The translations under genes were made by a program, and so were the position numbers. This document shows positions 29,075-36,572 of a stretch of 64,000 nt of DNA, piece by piece (position 1 is the first letter of the stretch; each line of letters opens with the position of its first letter). Source of the DNA: a virus. Under the pieces are notes generated by a model. That model saw nothing but the letters and a program-made list of their open reading frames with translations. It searched no databases and was not told where the DNA came from. The stretch lies in IMG/VR virus record IMGVR_UViG_3300027733_000039, positions 33,132 to 97,131 of that record; one strand, 5' to 3'.

Positions 29075-29530
29075 ATGGCACCACGACCTAAACCAGGATT
29101 AAACAAGTCGGCAAGAGAACGTTTTGCTGAAGGTTTAAACTATTATTCAGGTCAAGGTCTCATCCAAGAAGAGCGTGCTCGTACTCGTGCAAACGAGAGA
29201 ACATTCACACCCAGCACATTAACTCCTATTCCGTGGGACCCTAACACCACCTACTACCATCCACCTGATGAAAGTAGTCGTGTAGAAGCCTTTCGTTATG
29301 TTGCTTTAGAAGGAACCTCTGGCGCTGTTGGTTACAACGGCACTCTCTTTGTTCGTTTTATTAAACATGGCACCCCATGGAAATACTTAAATGTTCCCGC
29401 ACATATTTACCAATCATTTGCGTCGGCTCAGTCAAAAGGGCGCTATATTAACTCGGTACTCAATAACTTTCCAAACAGTAGGGCATCGGGCGATGAAGAG
29501 AGCACGTTTTTCGTACAATCTCAAATGTAA
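29075..29530 (+). CDS. KTSC-domain protein (151 aa)
   Basis: The C-terminal part matches a KTSC domain: SSRVEAFRYVALEG, TLFVRFIKHGTPWKYLNVPA and SFASAQSKGRYINSVLNN. The N-terminal 70 residues are basic and probably helical. KTSC domains are small beta-rich modules found in phages and in bacterial RNA- or nucleic-acid-linked proteins; their action is poorly defined. It lies between the endolysin and terminase. Confidence 0.72.
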   Translation: MAPRPKPGLNKSARERFAEGLNYYSGQGLIQEERARTRANERTFTPSTLTPIPWDPNTTYYHPPDESSRVEAFRYVALEGTSGAVGYNGTLFVRFIKHGTPWKYLNVPAHIYQSFASAQSKGRYINSVLNNFPNSRASGDEESTFFVQSQM

Positions 29531-29532
29531 GC

Positions 29533-29799
29533 ATGAATAAGGTCCATGGCGCTGGGCGCTTGTATTGGATCATTAGAGATTTTGTAGATCTGCGTACACC
29601 TCTGATGTGTATGGGTTTCATGAAAGAAACTGACTATCCATGGCGACACGGTAAGGGTATTCAAATTAGAACATCTAAATACACCATTCAAATAGGATTG
29701 TGTAAGCGCCTTAAGGTAGTTACTGAAACAGACGGTATATTACAAGCCATAGGAGGGCGTGACATGGATACGCCCGCACGAGAGATAGGGATGTGGTGA
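29533..29799 (+). CDS. Hypothetical protein (88 aa)
   Basis: This 88-residue basic protein with an aromatic N-terminus (GRLYWIIRDFVDLRTPLMCM) and a beta hairpin (QIRTSKYTIQIGLCKRLKVV) has no recognised family. It starts three bases after the KTSC gene and its stop overlaps the next ATG (TGATG). Tight packing supports translation. Confidence 0.6.
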   Translation: MNKVHGAGRLYWIIRDFVDLRTPLMCMGFMKETDYPWRHGKGIQIRTSKYTIQIGLCKRLKVVTETDGILQAIGGRDMDTPAREIGMW

Positions 29800-30032
29800 T
29801 GGGTTTTTTCGTTAAGAAGACAGAGCCAAAAGAGATAAAGATTCCACAGAGGATTCGTAACTTAGATCGTGTCTCCTTGCTCCAGTGGTTTGATAACAGT
29901 ATTATGAGTCTTGGAGCCAGTTTTGATAAATGGCGGTATCACGATGGTCCCATCGGAGAAGTAGACGACGCCCTTATAGCCCTCAACAATATTTGGGAAG
30001 AATTACAGGGAAGGGTTGACGCTCACAACTAA
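29799..30032 (+). CDS. Hypothetical helical protein (77 aa)
   Basis: ATG 29799 overlaps the preceding stop. The protein is helical: IPQRIRNLDRVSLLQWFDNS and a second acidic helix GEVDDALIALNNIWEELQGR. No domain is recognised. It sits in the short block just before the terminase. Confidence 0.6.
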   Translation: MGFFVKKTEPKEIKIPQRIRNLDRVSLLQWFDNSIMSLGASFDKWRYHDGPIGEVDDALIALNNIWEELQGRVDAHN

Positions 30033-30044
30033 GCCTGATACCCT
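30016..30044 (+). promoter_or_regulatory. Candidate promoter for gene 30052
   Basis: TTGACG (30016-30021), a 17-base spacer and TACCCT (30039-30044) lie seven bases before the ATG at 30052, compatible with a leaderless start. Confidence 0.4.
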
Positions 30045-30051
30045 CACATCT

Positions 30052-30336
30052 ATGACAAACAACACGGACACCAAACCAATAATTACCAATCTAGAAAAAA
30101 GTGATAAGCGCCGCCTTACTAACGCTATTAATGACCTTTTCATGCTCACTGAATCGTATGCCTCTAAGGTATTTACAACATCTCCTGATGATGCAGAAGC
30201 CACCCTTGTGGACATCAAAAACCTCACGATGCTCCTTGAAGATGTTGCTGCTCTCATTGCAGAAGTTCGTCCAGCCAGAATTAGCCAACCAGGCCCTGAC
30301 CAAGGTCAGATGAAGTTTGATAACGACTCCTATTAA
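30052..30336 (+). CDS. Small helical protein, possible small terminase (94 aa)
   Basis: The ATG at 30052 is chosen over an upstream in-frame TTG at 30016 because of a well-placed promoter. The product is mostly helical (KRRLTNAINDLFMLTESYAS, then DIKNLTMLLEDVAALIAEVR) with a polar C-terminus. It lies immediately before the large terminase, where small terminase genes often sit, and its size is at the low end of that family. No DNA-binding motif is clear, so the assignment is tentative. Confidence 0.45.
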   Translation: MTNNTDTKPIITNLEKSDKRRLTNAINDLFMLTESYASKVFTTSPDDAEATLVDIKNLTMLLEDVAALIAEVRPARISQPGPDQGQMKFDNDSY

Positions 30337-30341
30337 TCGTC

Positions 30342-30347
30342 TATGCT
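30342..30347 (+). promoter_or_regulatory. Leaderless promoter -10 for the terminase gene
   Basis: TATGCT, then aggtct, then the GTG start at 30354. This fixes GTG as the likely start. Confidence 0.6.
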
Positions 30348-30353
30348 AGGTCT

Positions 30354-31919
30354 GTGCTTACAGACGACGAACTAGACGAAAACCTTTTAGCCGAAGACGT
30401 AGCCGAAGAGTTAGACGAGACTTCGGCAGAGTTTCTTGACGAACTGGTTAAACGCATTATTGTTTTTACTGAAGAGTTTTGCGATATTGAACTCTTTCCA
30501 TACCAAGTTCCTATTGCTTATCGCTTAATTGAATCTGTCATTCTTGGTGACGGCGAAGAAATAACTGTTGTAGCAACACGTCAGAGTGGTAAGTCTGAAG
30601 TGCTCTCTAATGTCATGGCTTCTATGATGGTTATCTTGCCTAAGTTGGCAAAGGTGTACCCAACATGGTTAGAGAAGTTTGAACGAGGTTTTTGGTGTGG
30701 AGTGTTTGCTCCTGTGGAAGACCAAGCCGACACTGTCTTTAGTCGTATCGTTGGCAAGTTAACAAGTGAGCATGCTCTTGACTTCCTCTTAGACCCTGAG
30801 ATTGATGACAAAGCCACATCAGGTGGAGCACGAGGTAAGGGACGCATCATCACTCTGAAGCACTCAGGTTCCCTTTGCCGTATGCAAACGTGTAACCCTA
30901 AAGCCAAGATTGAATCAAAGACGTATCACTTCATTTTGATTGACGAGGCTCAAGGTGCTGACGAGTTCATGATTGCCAAGTCTATTAAGCCAATGCTTGC
31001 CTTTAATAACGGAAGCATTTGCCTTACAGGAACGGCTACCCGAAACAAATCTTACTTCTACAAAATGATCCAGTACAACAAAAGACGAATGGTTAACGGT
31101 GGTCGTAAGACCCGCCCTTCACACTTTGAATACGACTGGAAGGTTGCTGCTAAGTACAACGCCAACTATGGCAAGTTTATTGCTAAAGAAAAACTACGCA
31201 TCGGAGAAGACTCCGACGAATTCCAAATGTCCTACGAAAACAAATGGGTCCTTGATAGAGGTATGTTTGTCACGGATGAGCGCTTAGAGAGGCTCTATGA
31301 CCCCTCTATGGGGCTTGTAAAGCAATGGTGGAGGACACCCGTAGTAGTCGGTATTGACGTTGCTCGCTCTAATGACTCCACCGTAGTGACAGTCTGTTGG
31401 GTTGACTGGGACCACCCAGATCCTTTTGGCTTCCACGAGCATCGTGTCCTCAACTGGTTAGAAATTAACAATGAAGAATGGGAAACCCAGTATTTCCAAA
31501 TCATTGACTTCTTGCGTAACTATGACCCTCTCAGAATTGGTATTGACTCTCAGGGTGTGGGCGGCGCTGTGGCTGAACGATTCAAAGTTCTTCTACCAGA
31601 TATTGAAGTAGTTTCCATATCTTCAGACTCCAAGGCACAGCACGAGCGCTGGGTACACCTAACTGAACTCATTCAGAGAGAGCAATTAATTATTCCAGGT
31701 CACTCTAAGGCTAAACGCACCCGTACTTGGAAGCGCTTTAACCAGCAAATGGGTGACCTAGAAAAGGCTTATCGTGGTCCATATATGTTGGCAGAGGCTC
31801 CTAATGAAAAAGGTGCTTTTGATGACTACCCCGATTCTCTTGCTATTGCCTGCTTTATGACCATGACGGATACCATGCCCCAGATACAGGTGGCGGAATC
31901 TCCATTCTTCGGTCGCTAA
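30354..31919 (+). CDS. Terminase large subunit (521 aa)
   Basis: The ATPase domain has Walker A ATRQSGKS (74-81), Walker B ILIDEAQ (194-200) and motif III TGTATR (225-230). The nuclease domain has VVGIDVARS with Asp335, GIDSQGVGG with Asp398, and a late acidic DYPDSLAIAC with Asp494. It packages phage DNA through the portal and cuts concatemers. Length is normal for the family. It starts the packaging/head module with its own leaderless promoter. The motifs fit T4/Terminase_6-like enzymes; whether packaging is headful or site-specific cannot be judged. Confidence 0.95.
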   Translation: MLTDDELDENLLAEDVAEELDETSAEFLDELVKRIIVFTEEFCDIELFPYQVPIAYRLIESVILGDGEEITVVATRQSGKSEVLSNVMASMMVILPKLAKVYPTWLEKFERGFWCGVFAPVEDQADTVFSRIVGKLTSEHALDFLLDPEIDDKATSGGARGKGRIITLKHSGSLCRMQTCNPKAKIESKTYHFILIDEAQGADEFMIAKSIKPMLAFNNGSICLTGTATRNKSYFYKMIQYNKRRMVNGGRKTRPSHFEYDWKVAAKYNANYGKFIAKEKLRIGEDSDEFQMSYENKWVLDRGMFVTDERLERLYDPSMGLVKQWWRTPVVVGIDVARSNDSTVVTVCWVDWDHPDPFGFHEHRVLNWLEINNEEWETQYFQIIDFLRNYDPLRIGIDSQGVGGAVAERFKVLLPDIEVVSISSDSKAQHERWVHLTELIQREQLIIPGHSKAKRTRTWKRFNQQMGDLEKAYRGPYMLAEAPNEKGAFDDYPDSLAIACFMTMTDTMPQIQVAESPFFGR

Positions 31920-31968
31920 ATGGTGCTAATCTTAGATATTAATTAATTCAACCCTCACGGAGGCTTAC

Positions 31969-32370
31969 GTGAACGTAGCACCAGCACCACAATTCCCAGA
32001 GCGCTCACCGAACGTTTTTGAACGTTCAATGGCGCCAAGCATCCCAGGCAACCGAGGACCGTTGCGTTTTGAAGAAGGTGTCGCAACTGACACTGACGTT
32101 CCAAACGACTTCGCCAAGGGCGCATACATGGATCCGACATCTGCCCCAGGTCGTCAGAACCATAACAACCCTGAGATGTTTTACAAGTACCCAGAAGAGA
32201 CTATGCGTGAGCGTGCTCACGTTGGCTCCGCTTCATGGATTGAAGCCCCATCGGTTTTGAGCGAGTTCGTTCAAGGATCAATGTCAGGCGACGGCATGCC
32301 AGCATTTGAGTACGAGTACAACAGCGGCGGTCACATGAACCGCATGAACCCAACAGTCGTTAACGACTAA
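31969..32370 (+). CDS. Hypothetical head-module protein (133 aa)
   Basis: GTG at 31969 follows a strong GGAGG. The 133-residue product is Pro/Asn/Gly-rich and likely disordered (MNVAPAPQFPERSPNVFERS), with aromatic patches near FYKYPEETMRERAHVGSAS. The high local GC and careful codon use resemble highly expressed virion genes. It may be a minor virion component. No family is recognised. Confidence 0.6.
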   Translation: MNVAPAPQFPERSPNVFERSMAPSIPGNRGPLRFEEGVATDTDVPNDFAKGAYMDPTSAPGRQNHNNPEMFYKYPEETMRERAHVGSASWIEAPSVLSEFVQGSMSGDGMPAFEYEYNSGGHMNRMNPTVVND

Positions 32371-32372
32371 GT

Positions 32373-32831
32373 ATGGAAGGCGGCGCCGACGCAGGCGCCA
32401 GCACATCCGACAGCGATGTTAATGGTGGGGGGAGTCCAACGACTCCCCCTACTAATACCCAAAGTGGGATAGCCATCGGTCAGGTGTATGCTGGGGCTGG
32501 ATTCTTTGCTGGTGCGGTTAAATCCCGCAAGCAACATTTCCATGAGACTCAGCAGCAGTACCGACGCCCTGATTACGGGACGGGTGACCGCAACCCAATG
32601 CTAGGACACACTCCAGGTCCTAAGGGTGGCATTGACATGAAGCGCAATATGTCTGGGCTGGGTGTGGGTTACACAGATGCTCTTGACTTGTTTAAGCCAC
32701 AAGGCACTTCTGTCAACAAAAAATCTAATGGTGTAAAACGCCAATACCGTGCTATTGACCCTATGCGTCGTCGTGAAGCAGGAACTCGTGCATATCTTAA
32801 GAATAACCCTCAAAATAAGGACGGAGTGTAA
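32373..32831 (+). CDS. Hypothetical head-module protein (152 aa)
   Basis: This disordered, Gly/Ser/Thr-rich N-terminus (GGADAGASTSDSDVNGGG) leads into a segment with QSGIAIGQVYAGAGFFAGAV and a basic His-rich end (RKQHFHETQQQYRRPDYG). It starts three bases after the previous gene. It may be a scaffold-like or internal virion protein, but no motif proves it. Confidence 0.55.
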   Translation: MEGGADAGASTSDSDVNGGGSPTTPPTNTQSGIAIGQVYAGAGFFAGAVKSRKQHFHETQQQYRRPDYGTGDRNPMLGHTPGPKGGIDMKRNMSGLGVGYTDALDLFKPQGTSVNKKSNGVKRQYRAIDPMRRREAGTRAYLKNNPQNKDGV

Positions 32832-32834
32832 TTT

Positions 32835-33854
32835 ATGGGAAATAGGTCCAGCCTAGAAAAAAGACTTGCTGAAGCCAGCATTGATGACGTAATTAAGTAC
32901 TCAACAGGCAAAGGTCTTAAAGAAGCCCAAAGTACCTTTAGCAAGTTATCCCAAAGCACTACTGGCACTACCAAAGCAGGCGACATCAAACGTGGTGGTA
33001 GCAAACCTTATTTGCTAGGTAGTTCCACCAAACTAGAACATAATGATACTTCTGGTGAAACCAGTGTCCTTGGTTCAAAACAACTTGTGCAATACCTACA
33101 ACCATCCACACAAGGTGGCATCAAAGGTTGTAACACCTGTGGTTCTGAAACAAAAGGTTGCAAAGGCGCTTGCCTTAGTGGCTCAGGTCAACTCGGACTA
33201 ACTGGTGGAGAAATTGCCAAACAGACACGGACTAAAATGGCATGGGAGCACCCAGATCAATATTTAGGTCTCGTACATTCACAAATTCGTAACCATGAAA
33301 GAACTGCGCAAGGGATGCGTAGGACTGCTGTTGTTCGTTTAAATGGAACCTCTGATGTTGGCTGGCACCGCCTGGGTGAGACCTCAGATCTTCTGATTGG
33401 ATCCCGTCCAAAGACTCAATTCAATGAGTACACAAAGTTTGATACTCACGACGTCGTAGAGCATGAGGATCCAAATCCTTACAGCAATTACCACCAAATC
33501 CATAGCGTGACCGAGAACACGACAGTTCCCCGCATTCAGCAAATTACTTCTTCAGGACGAAACGTTGCGGTACCTTTCAATATTAAGAAAGGTGAGTCAG
33601 TTCCTAACGCTGTAACTTTGCGAGACAAGCAAGGTCGTAGCATTGACCTACCAACCGTTCGTACAGAACGTGGTGAGTCCGCAGGAGATGCTCATGACAT
33701 GCGTCACCTTGACCAAAAGATTGGTGGCGCTGTAGTTCTTCGTGCTAAAGAAATCACTGTTCAAGGACGCCGTGGCGTGTTTGATAAGACTGGTTTTATT
33801 CGTCCTATGGAAACCCCTGTGCAAGCACCACAACGTAGGAAGCACACAGAATGA
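32835..33854 (+). CDS. Cys-motif protein with RLNGTSD box (339 aa)
   Basis: A cluster CNTCGSETKGCKGACL (about residues 97-112) gives CxxC-x6-C-x3-C and could bind a metal or iron-sulfur cluster. Downstream are GEIAKQTRTKMAWEHPDQYL and VVRLNGTSDVGWHRLGE. This order, a Cys cluster, then an Arg/Lys helix, then RLNGTSD, recurs in a phage family of unknown function (gp88/DUF7227-like, from memory). The C-terminal third is beta-rich and basic. It lies within the head module, 915 bases after the terminase. Function is unknown; a redox or nucleic-acid role is possible. Confidence 0.6.
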   Translation: MGNRSSLEKRLAEASIDDVIKYSTGKGLKEAQSTFSKLSQSTTGTTKAGDIKRGGSKPYLLGSSTKLEHNDTSGETSVLGSKQLVQYLQPSTQGGIKGCNTCGSETKGCKGACLSGSGQLGLTGGEIAKQTRTKMAWEHPDQYLGLVHSQIRNHERTAQGMRRTAVVRLNGTSDVGWHRLGETSDLLIGSRPKTQFNEYTKFDTHDVVEHEDPNPYSNYHQIHSVTENTTVPRIQQITSSGRNVAVPFNIKKGESVPNAVTLRDKQGRSIDLPTVRTERGESAGDAHDMRHLDQKIGGAVVLRAKEITVQGRRGVFDKTGFIRPMETPVQAPQRRKHTE

Positions 33855-34084
33855 CCGACGCTTGGGCACTCATTATTGCCACACTTATTACTTCTGTAAC
33901 AGGAGCACTTGGTCTTACCATTAAGCAGTTCATTGCTATGCGTAAAGAGAACCGTTTAGATCATGGCATGGTCATGCTTCATTTAAAAGGTGTGAAACGT
34001 GCTATTGAGACCAATAGTGAAAAATTAGACAGTGTAGGCGAGCGCCTTACCAACCACTTGGATTGGCACCTAACAAAGAAGTGA
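33851..34084 (+). CDS. Membrane-anchored coiled-coil protein, holin-like (77 aa)
   Basis: One N-terminal transmembrane helix (ALIIATLITSVTGALGLTI) is followed by an about 45-residue helix (KGVKRAIETNSEKLDSVGER) that should form a coiled coil outside the membrane. This layout resembles DUF2746-type proteins annotated as holins in actinobacteriophages. It overlaps the previous stop by four bases (ATGA). It is the best holin candidate by layout, but the endolysin is not adjacent. Confidence 0.55.
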   Translation: MTDAWALIIATLITSVTGALGLTIKQFIAMRKENRLDHGMVMLHLKGVKRAIETNSEKLDSVGERLTNHLDWHLTKK

Positions 34085-34127
34085 TACTAGACACACCCGT
34101 GAATAGGGTGCTAGGATGTTCCTGACC

Positions 34128-34142
34128 GTAATTCTGAATTAC
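34128..34142. promoter_or_regulatory. 15-base dyad, possible operator
   Basis: GTAATTC-T-GAATTAC is a perfect interrupted palindrome 16 bases before the GTG of the HTH-like gene. CACCC/GGGTG forms a second dyad just upstream (34094-34110). Autoregulation by the next gene's product is a natural idea. Confidence 0.5.
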
Positions 34143-34158
34143 AAAAGGTTAGGTATTT

Positions 34159-34458
34159 GTGAAACAAGAAGACCATAAAAGTAGTTTATTGGATGCGCTT
34201 TTAAATCCAAAAGACGATGCAACATCCGATACTTGCAAGTTTACTCGCACCAAAATGAAGATGTCTTCTGATGAACAAGAGGCTATAGACAGAGCCATTG
34301 AACTTATCCGAGAAGATAACGGTTTGGGCAAAAGTAAAACGTACAGTGCGTCATGGCTTACTAAAGTCATGCGCCAACATGGATACAACGTAAGCATAAG
34401 TACCATCCAACGGCATGTCAATAAGGATTGCTGTTGTTACCAAGGAGGCGCACAATGA
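34159..34458 (+). CDS. Small DNA-binding-like protein (99 aa)
   Basis: A GTG start gives 99 residues. Residues 46-62 form a helix (EQEAIDRAIELIREDNG). SASWLTKVMRQHGYNVSIST and the following IQRHVN look like a helix-turn-helix in which the recognition helix would be SISTIQRHV. The protein ends in CCCYQGGAQ, a cluster of three cysteines. A dyad lies just upstream. It overlaps the start of the metallophosphoesterase gene by four bases. A regulator or small terminase role are both possible. Confidence 0.55.
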   Translation: MKQEDHKSSLLDALLNPKDDATSDTCKFTRTKMKMSSDEQEAIDRAIELIREDNGLGKSKTYSASWLTKVMRQHGYNVSISTIQRHVNKDCCCYQGGAQ

Positions 34459-35609
34459 GTGAACTGGCAGACGCATTAAGTAATCCACCACAAGACAAGA
34501 GCAAACTTCTTGGCAAGTTGGTGGAAATGTTGGAGCGTAAAAACATTGACATCAACGAAATTGGTGATGTTAGAAAAGTAAAGTTGTATCAGTCACTTAC
34601 AAAAGACGCTGACGGTGAAGCACAAATCCACGATCTTGCAGCAATTCAGTTCAGCCCTAAATGGGAGACTGGTCCTGAATGGCCTGTTGTAAAACAAGGT
34701 CCTGCTGTCAAGATGCCACCAGTAACAGCCAAAACTAAAAAGCCAACAACATTTAAAACATGTGTAATTGTTCCCGATATTCAAATTGGATATTACCGTG
34801 GTCGTGATGGTCAGTTGGAGCCAACTCATGATGAGAAAGCAATCCATGTTTGTTTAAAGATGATTCAAGATACCCAACCTGAAGTCATTGCATGTGTGGG
34901 AGACAACTTGGACTTTCCTGAAATGGGTAAGTATCTGACGTACCCTGCGTATGCACAAACTACGCAAGCATCTATTGATCGTGCAACTTTCTTCTGTGCA
35001 CAAATGCGAGCAATGGCTCCTAATGCAAAGATCATTTGGCTTGCAGGAAACCATGAAGAGCGCATGCCTAAGTACATCCTTGTTAACGCAGGTGTCGCTT
35101 ATGGTCTGCGTAAGGGAAACATTCCTGAGTCATGGCCTGTGTTAAGTGTCCCTTACCTGTGTCGCATGGATGAATTTGGCGTGGAGTACCGTCCAGGTTA
35201 TCCAGCAGCAGATTTCTGGGTCAATGAAAAACTCCGTATTATCCACGGTGATCGTGTGAAGTCGTCAGGATCCACAGCACACGTTTACCTCAACCAAGAA
35301 AAGACGAGCGTCATCTATGGTCACATACACCGAATTGAAACAGCATTTAAAACTCGTGAAGACTTTGATGGACCAAGAACCATCATGGCGGCTTCTCCTG
35401 GTTGCCTTGCTCGGATTGACGGCGCTATCCCTTCTACTCGTGGCGGGGTGGATCTAGACGGACGTCCGCTAACTCGCTACGAGAACTGGCAACAGGGTCT
35501 TGGAGTCGTTCAGTACGAAGATTCAGGAGCACATCGCTTCTCTTATGACGTCATCCCTATCTATGACGGTTGGGCAATGTACAACGGCAAGGAATATCAG
35601 GCAGACTAA
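34455..35609 (+). CDS. Calcineurin-like metallophosphoesterase (384 aa)
   Basis: ATG 34455 is preferred because AAGGAGG lies just before it; a longer frame from 34428 lacks a site. The metal-binding set is complete: VPDIQIG (Asp), CVGDNLDFPE (GDxxD), LAGNHEERM (GNHE), IIHGDRV and YGHIHRIE (GHxH). The first 85 residues are a separate helical region. The fold covers nucleases, phosphatases and nucleotidases. In phages similar enzymes act on DNA ends or nucleotides; the substrate here is unknown. The neighbours are an HTH-like protein and a proteasome-like peptidase (TAATG overlap). Confidence 0.85.
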   Translation: MSELADALSNPPQDKSKLLGKLVEMLERKNIDINEIGDVRKVKLYQSLTKDADGEAQIHDLAAIQFSPKWETGPEWPVVKQGPAVKMPPVTAKTKKPTTFKTCVIVPDIQIGYYRGRDGQLEPTHDEKAIHVCLKMIQDTQPEVIACVGDNLDFPEMGKYLTYPAYAQTTQASIDRATFFCAQMRAMAPNAKIIWLAGNHEERMPKYILVNAGVAYGLRKGNIPESWPVLSVPYLCRMDEFGVEYRPGYPAADFWVNEKLRIIHGDRVKSSGSTAHVYLNQEKTSVIYGHIHRIETAFKTREDFDGPRTIMAASPGCLARIDGAIPSTRGGVDLDGRPLTRYENWQQGLGVVQYEDSGAHRFSYDVIPIYDGWAMYNGKEYQAD

Positions 35610-36238
35610 TGACAACCATCATTGGCGTACAAGGTGATGGCTTTGCTGTCGTGTGCGTTGATTCTCGTATTTCTTCTATGGACTCCACTGGGCTATCTCA
35701 GATTGGTACGTTACGAGAAGGGTCTAGCAAGGTTGCAATAAACGGCAAGTACTTGTTAGGAGCGGCTGGAGACGTTCGTGCAATCAATATCTTGCACCAT
35801 GTCTTTCAGCCACCTGCACCCCCTCCAAATGTCAAAGGAAAGAAACTAGACCAGTTCTTTACTGCCAAGTTTATTCCTGCTCTACGGGAATGCTTTGATT
35901 CTCAAGGCTATTCCATCCCTGATCGTGAAGACAAAGAACATATGGCAGAACAGGGGTCTACCCTTTTAATTGCTGTAAACGGCGTTATCTACATCGTGGA
36001 TGGGGACTACTCGTGGGCATCAGAAGCCAATGGTCTTTACTCAATAGGCTCAGGTTCTGCCTACGCTTTGGGGGCAATGCAAGTACTCACACATAACAAG
36101 AAGCAAACCGTTCAGCAGGCTAAAACCCACGCTATTAAGGCTTTAACTATTGCTGCTCGCTTTGATCCCCATACGGGCGCTCCGTACCATACATATGTTC
36201 AAGAGCAAGAAAACACCCGTACTCGTAAAACGGTATAA
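35609..36238 (+). CDS. Proteasome/HslV-like Ntn-hydrolase (209 aa)
   Basis: ATG 35609 overlaps the preceding stop and gives MTTIIGVQGDGFAVVCVDSR. After Met removal Thr would be the N-terminal nucleophile, as in HslV (TTIV). Asp18 in CVDSR and a Lys in SSKVAIN (about 41) fit the catalytic Asp17 and Lys33 of proteasome beta subunits. LIAVNGVIYIVDGD, IGSGSAYALGAM and IAARFDPHTG match the family's conserved blocks, the last being the RDxxSG-like turn. No unfoldase gene is nearby. Lying between terminase and portal, it might process head proteins or degrade host proteins. Peptidase activity is inferred. Confidence 0.8.
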   Translation: MTTIIGVQGDGFAVVCVDSRISSMDSTGLSQIGTLREGSSKVAINGKYLLGAAGDVRAINILHHVFQPPAPPPNVKGKKLDQFFTAKFIPALRECFDSQGYSIPDREDKEHMAEQGSTLLIAVNGVIYIVDGDYSWASEANGLYSIGSGSAYALGAMQVLTHNKKQTVQQAKTHAIKALTIAARFDPHTGAPYHTYVQEQENTRTRKTV

Positions 36239-36266
36239 TCAATCTAAACCTATTCAAGGAGTCATC

Positions 36267-36533
36267 ATGGCTGATCTCAAGAAAACACACGCAGACGCAA
36301 CAATTAAGGGTGCCGCAATCGGACTCTTGGCTTATGTCGCTGCAAAATACAATGTCTCACCAGAAGTAGTTGCTGTGGCAATTCCACTAGTAGCCGCTGG
36401 TTTGTCAGTGGTATCAAGCAAGATCGGTGATAAAAACACCGCACTATTGTTGAGCCTTGCAACAAAAGCAATTGAACAAGCACCAGCACCAATCAAGGCA
36501 CCAGCAAAAAAGACTGCTCCAAAAAAGAAGTAG
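36267..36533 (+). CDS. Small membrane protein with Lys/Pro tail (88 aa)
   Basis: ATG 36267 follows AAGGAG. Two hydrophobic helices, about residues 13-28 and 34-51, are followed by a third weak segment (TALLLSLATKAIEQA) and an Ala/Pro/Lys tail ending TAPKKK. This is holin-like in layout, similar to gene 6976. It precedes the portal gene, so a virion or membrane role is equally open. Confidence 0.55.
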   Translation: MADLKKTHADATIKGAAIGLLAYVAAKYNVSPEVVAVAIPLVAAGLSVVSSKIGDKNTALLLSLATKAIEQAPAPIKAPAKKTAPKKK

Positions 36534-36572
36534 TATTTACATACCTACTCTTTTATTGATAAGGTGTAACTG

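Noticed and set aside
31920-31968. Terminator after the terminase gene
   Set aside because: The AT-rich TTAATTAATT is too short and lacks a GC stem.
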